NCBI GenBank assembly: GCA_016714935.1
Contig: JADKBU010000049.1
Span: 1-14,969 of the forward strand
Direction: 5' to 3'
Origin: Candidatus Accumulibacter propinquus
GTDB taxonomy: Bacteria > Pseudomonadota > Gammaproteobacteria > Burkholderiales > Rhodocyclaceae
DNA length: 14,969 nucleotides
In this document: positions 12,579 through 14,969 of the stretch, one piece after another
Layout: the number at the start of each line of letters is the position of its first letter
Position numbering within the stretch: the stretch's first letter is position 1
Notes under the pieces: generated by a model
What the model was told of the DNA's origin: nothing
Seen by the model: the letters and a program-made list of their open reading frames with translations, nothing else
Database searches by the model: none
Program-made: the position numbers and the translations under genes

Positions 12579-13288
12579 GCGACACCTCCGGCGACGGTAC
12601 GGTTGAGCAGCGGCAAAGCCAGATCGCGAGGGAAATGGTGTGCCAGGCGGCGGTCGTGGCTGACGAACAGTACTGTCGAACCGGCAGCATTCGCCTCATG
12701 CAGGAGCAAATCGAGAAAGGCTTCCTGTCGCTCGGCGTCGAGAGCGGAAGTGGGTTCGTCTGCAATCAGCAGTTCGGGATGTCCGATCAGTGCGCGTGCT
12801 GCCGCCACACGCTGTTGCTGTCCGACCGACAGATCGGTAGCCGGGCGTCGCCACAAGTCGCGGGCCAGATCGAGATGGCCCAGCAAACGTTCCGCTTCGC
12901 CGCGTAGCGAGGCGCCACCGGCTTGTGCCCGCTCACGTCGCCGCGCGGAGAAACGACAGGGTAGCAGAACGTTGTCGATAACCGGCAGATAGGGAACAAG
13001 ATTGAATTGCTGGAAGACGAAACCGATGTGGTCGGCCCGCAGCCGATCGCGCTGCGTCGACCGCAGGCGCCCCAGAACCTCTCCCAGGAGTTCGATGCTT
13101 CCGCTCCCGGGCACCAGCACGCCACCGATCAGGCTCAGCAAGGTGCTCTTGCCGCAGCCGCTCGGTCCATGCAGGAAGGCGTGCTCGCCGCGGCGCAGGC
13201 GTAACTCGGGCAGATCCAGGCAAACAGCGCTCTGGCGAGGCCAGCTGAAGACCAGATCCGTGATGGCGACGACCGTTTCGCTTTTCAT
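12566..13288 (-). CDS. ABC transporter ATP-binding protein (LolD/MacB type)
   Basis: A protein of 240 residues with all ATPase motifs: Walker A GPSGCGKST (41-49), Q-loop VFQQFNLVPYL (Gln93/94), signature LSVGQQQR (153-160), Walker B LLIADE (173-178), D-loop SALD, and a switch histidine in FVSHDRRLAHHF. The sequence around the signature and the FNLVPYLPVIDNVLLP segment place it with the LolD/MacB branch that partners FtsX-like permeases. It acts as a dimer on the cytoplasmic face. It begins 7 nt after the DUF2796 gene and overlaps the permease gene by 13 nt. It is not a ZnuC: the partner in this operon is the FtsX-like protein, and no ATPase for the ZnuB channel is seen in the window. Confidence 0.93.
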   Translation of the reverse strand: MKSETVVAITDLVFSWPRQSAVCLDLPELRLRRGEHAFLHGPSGCGKSTLLSLIGGVLVPGSGSIELLGEVLGRLRSTQRDRLRADHIGFVFQQFNLVPYLPVIDNVLLPCRFSARRRERAQAGGASLRGEAERLLGHLDLARDLWRRPATDLSVGQQQRVAAARALIGHPELLIADEPTSALDAERQEAFLDLLLHEANAAGSTVLFVSHDRRLAHHFPRDLALPLLNRTVAGGVACAI

Positions 13289-13295
13289 GATCGGG

Positions 13296-13871
13296 TTACC
13301 AGTTCAATGTGTTGGCCTTGGGCGAGAGTCTGGCCGCAGACTGTCGCTTGGCGGTAACCACTTGCGCGCGGATTTGCCGGTAACCGGGGAAAGCGTCGAA
13401 CAGTTTCACCTCCAGGCCCTGCAGTGCAGCAGGCTGGGCGCAATGGAAGGTGAATTCGGCATCCAGGTCGGCGTGCTCTTGGCCCGTCCTCGCTCGATCG
13501 TCACGCAGCGCGGCGTTCGCTGCAGTCCTGACGACAGGGGCTTCGCCGAGTACTGCGGGGTCGATGACCGCCGACTCCAGCTTGACATTCACGAGCCGGC
13601 AGCCAGCGCCTGGAGTGGGTAGAAACAGCTTGTCAGCCTGACGTAGCTGATTCGCCATGCGGCGTACCTTGTCCAGTTCCTTGTCGCCTTTGGGCGCCCG
13701 CTCGAAACCCAGAAGACTGTCCAGTGGTGATTCGAGCGTAATGCGCAACGTATCATTCTCGACGCCGACGTTGAGTTCGGCAGCCCCGTGAACATGGGCT
13801 TTTTCAGCGTGCGCGACGGGATTGACGATGGTCAAGGCGGCGGCAAGAGCAAGAAGTGTGCGAGTGAGCAT
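13296..13871 (-). CDS. zrgA: ZrgA-family (DUF2796) zinc-uptake-associated periplasmic protein
   Basis: A protein of 191 residues from the ATG at 13871, with AAGGA 6 nt upstream; an in-frame GTG-type extension to 14021 would be arginine-rich and is rejected. A signal peptide ends at AHA-EKAHVHG. The mature start HVHGAAELNVGVENDTLRI, then LESPLDSLLGFERAP, is the family signature; LFLPTPGAGCRLVNVKLES and DAEFTFHCAQPAAL follow. ZrgA of Vibrio cholerae belongs to a zinc-repressed operon needed with ZnuABC for full zinc uptake. The His-x-His near the mature N terminus and the two cysteines could bind metal. Compared with some relatives the His-rich central loop is short here. It heads the four-gene zrg-like unit. 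Confidence 0.88.
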   Translation of the reverse strand: MLTRTLLALAAALTIVNPVAHAEKAHVHGAAELNVGVENDTLRITLESPLDSLLGFERAPKGDKELDKVRRMANQLRQADKLFLPTPGAGCRLVNVKLESAVIDPAVLGEAPVVRTAANAALRDDRARTGQEHADLDAEFTFHCAQPAALQGLEVKLFDAFPGYRQIRAQVVTAKRQSAARLSPKANTLNW

Positions 13872-13890
13872 GGGAGATCCTTGTGTTGGA

Positions 13891-13940
13891 GTTATGCGCA
13901 ATACATCAGATGGTCGACAATGAATGGTCAGATACATCAG
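13891..13940 (-). promoter_or_regulatory. Candidate promoter and direct repeats upstream of zrgA
   Basis: ATACATCAG occurs at 13901-13909 and again at 13932-13940, 31 bp apart (about three helix turns), with TGGTC also duplicated between them. On the minus strand a possible -35 TTGTCG (complement of 13915-13920) and -10 CATAAC (complement of 13891-13896), 18 nt apart, would read into zrgA. A zinc regulator such as Zur would be the expected control, but no clear match to a Zur box is seen. Confidence 0.35.
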
Positions 13941-14007
13941 GGTTGCTAGAAGACCAAAGCGTCTGGTTGGTGATGATCGGCGCCGTTGACGCAAGCGTAG
14001 CGATCGC

Positions 14008-14790
14008 CTAGCCCTGCCCATCGTCCATCACGGTCCGCCTGGCGGTAGCCGCGTACCAGAGTAACGCCAGGGCGACCAGGACCCAGACGATGACCGGCCC
14101 GGTCGGCAGGTCGAGCGCAGTCGATAGCACCAGACCTGTCGCATAAGCGGTGACGCCCAGCAGCCACGCTGCCGGCAGGCGCCTGTGCGCCATCCGGCGT
14201 GTCGCCAGCGGTGGCACGATCAAGGTTGCGAACACCAGATAGAGTCCGACGAGTTGAACCGACAGGGTCACGGCGACCGCGAACATGGCGTAGAAGCCAA
14301 GCTGGCCAAGCCGGCCGCGAGCACCGAACCAGAGAATCAGAATCGCTCCGTAGGCCACCGCCACCCAGAGCAGGCGGGCAGGTTGTACCCACAGGATCTG
14401 CCCGACGAGCAGATCGCGCAAGTGTTCGCTGCCATGGGGGTTGCTTGCCAGCAGCAACACGCTGCCCGTGGCAGCGAGCACGAAGGTCACGCCGATCACC
14501 GCTTCCTGCACATCGGGCCAGATCCTTTCCGTCCAGGTGAGCAGCAGGGCGCCGGCGAGCGCCGCCGACAGCGCTGCCAGCTGTACTGCAGCGCCCGCCG
14601 GTTCGAAGCCGACTTGATCGGCTAGCAGCACGCCGCAACCGGCAATCTGCGCAATCGCCAGATCGATGAAGACGATACCGCGGGTCAGCACCTGCATGCC
14701 GAGCGGCACGTGCGTCGCCGTCACCAGCAGGCCGGCGGCGAACGCCGGCAACAAAATGGAGGCTTCGACGCTACCGAAGTCGAAGCTCAT
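14008..14790 (-). CDS. znuB: Zinc/manganese ABC transporter permease (ZnuB-like)
   Basis: An inner-membrane protein of 260 residues from the ATG at 14790 (AAGGGGG upstream); a longer upstream frame is antisense-like and is rejected. It shows the ABC-3 permease family pattern: ILLPAFAAGLLVTATHVPLGMQVLTRGIVFIDLAIAQIAG near the N terminus, EAVIGVTFVLAATGSVLLLA, the coupling segment GSEHLRDLLVGQILWV, and FAVAVTLSVQLVGLYLVFATLIVPPLATR. About seven to eight membrane segments can be counted. It forms the channel for zinc (or manganese) entering from the binding protein whose gene overlaps it by 4 nt (ATGA). It lies about 136 nt upstream of the zrgA start. The ATPase ZnuC is not in the window and may lie beyond the right edge. 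Confidence 0.92.
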   Translation of the reverse strand: MSFDFGSVEASILLPAFAAGLLVTATHVPLGMQVLTRGIVFIDLAIAQIAGCGVLLADQVGFEPAGAAVQLAALSAALAGALLLTWTERIWPDVQEAVIGVTFVLAATGSVLLLASNPHGSEHLRDLLVGQILWVQPARLLWVAVAYGAILILWFGARGRLGQLGFYAMFAVAVTLSVQLVGLYLVFATLIVPPLATRRMAHRRLPAAWLLGVTAYATGLVLSTALDLPTGPVIVWVLVALALLWYAATARRTVMDDGQG

Positions 14791-14969
14791 TGCGCCCCCT
14801 TCAGCAAGCGCTGGATCGTGTCCTCGAAGAGGCTGAAGAGATCCTTCGCAGCCCCGTCGCCGCCGACGGTGAATGGCAGGACCACGGCGTTGATCCTGGC
14901 TCGCTCGGCAATCCACTGCGACGCACGGTCGCTCTGATAAGCGGCACGCAGGACCATCTTCACAGGCTG
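14787..14969 (-). CDS. znuA: Zinc ABC transporter substrate-binding protein, C-terminal fragment (ZnuA-like)
   Basis: The last 60 codons of a gene that runs off the right edge of the window. The peptide contains MVLRAAYQSDRASQWIAERA, AVVLPFTVGGDGAAKDLFSL and FEDTIQRLLKGAQ, the characteristic end of cluster A-I metal-binding lipoproteins or periplasmic proteins. VLPFTVGG is the conserved segment near the last metal-ligand Asp/Glu of the family. The TGA overlaps the znuB ATG, so the two are translationally coupled. Metal ligands (His residues) would be upstream and are not visible, so zinc versus manganese cannot be decided from this piece. Confidence 0.85.
   Translation of the reverse strand, partial: QPVKMVLRAAYQSDRASQWIAERARINAVVLPFTVGGDGAAKDLFSLFEDTIQRLLKGAQ

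Noticed and set aside
11791..12765. Minus-strand frame of 324 codons
   Set aside because: Shifted-frame shadow of the FtsX-like and ATPase genes, whose motifs are intact in the other frame.
13872..14021. N-terminal extension of the zrgA frame
   Set aside because: Arg-rich, covers the promoter region and precedes a clear signal peptide with its own ribosome-binding site.

Overview
The window is about 15 kb of GC-rich DNA with dense coding on both strands. It is most consistent with a chromosome of a Pseudomonadota bacterium, probably beta- or gammaproteobacterial. The clues are an RlpA-type envelope protein, an IHF-beta-like protein, a BigR-type sulfur operon, a cytochrome c'-like protein and a ZrgA/DUF3299 plus Znu metal-uptake locus. 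This placement is inferred from gene families; no rRNA or tRNA gene was seen. I found no insertion sequence, integrase or CRISPR array.

Left part (1-5340): mixed housekeeping and stress genes. A truncated rlpA (minus) is divergent from a formylglycine-generating-enzyme-fold protein. Next come a stand-alone RibD-C/DHFR-fold reductase (minus), an OsmC peroxidase (minus), a lipoprotein of the sorbosone/glucose dehydrogenase beta-propeller family (plus) and a C-terminally shortened IHF-beta-like protein (plus).

Middle part (5339-9809): a reactive-sulfur island. On the minus strand, a BigR/SqrR-type ArsR regulator is followed by two half-size YeeE/YedE transporter subunits and a TauE/SafE exporter. 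The four genes are tightly packed, with one ATGA overlap. Divergently, on the plus strand, lies a Blh persulfide-dioxygenase-like metallo-hydrolase, followed by a YgaP-like DUF2892 membrane protein, an AhpD-like CxxC protein and a periplasmic cytochrome c'-like protein. The regulator keeps two cysteines 66 residues apart, the spacing of the persulfide-sensing pair in BigR and SqrR. The divergent intergenic region holds two inverted repeats laid over back-to-back promoters. The likely logic is that persulfide oxidises the regulator, releases both promoters, and switches on import/export of sulfur compounds and persulfide oxidation.

Right part (10004-14969): a TehB-like methyltransferase (plus) meets a minus-strand metal-uptake locus. 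In transcription order this is znuA (only its end is in the window), znuB, then a ZrgA (DUF2796) protein, an ABC ATPase, an FtsX-like permease and a DUF3299 protein. The combination resembles the zinc-regulated zrg system joined to a Znu importer.

The stretches around 9022-9320, 9810-10003 and 10561-10686 contain decayed or very small reading frames, which suggests local rearrangement. The most interesting items are the divergent persulfide-switch promoter, the additional thiol and heme genes attached to the sulfur island, the frame-broken small ORF coupled to the cytochrome gene, and the shortened IHF-like protein.
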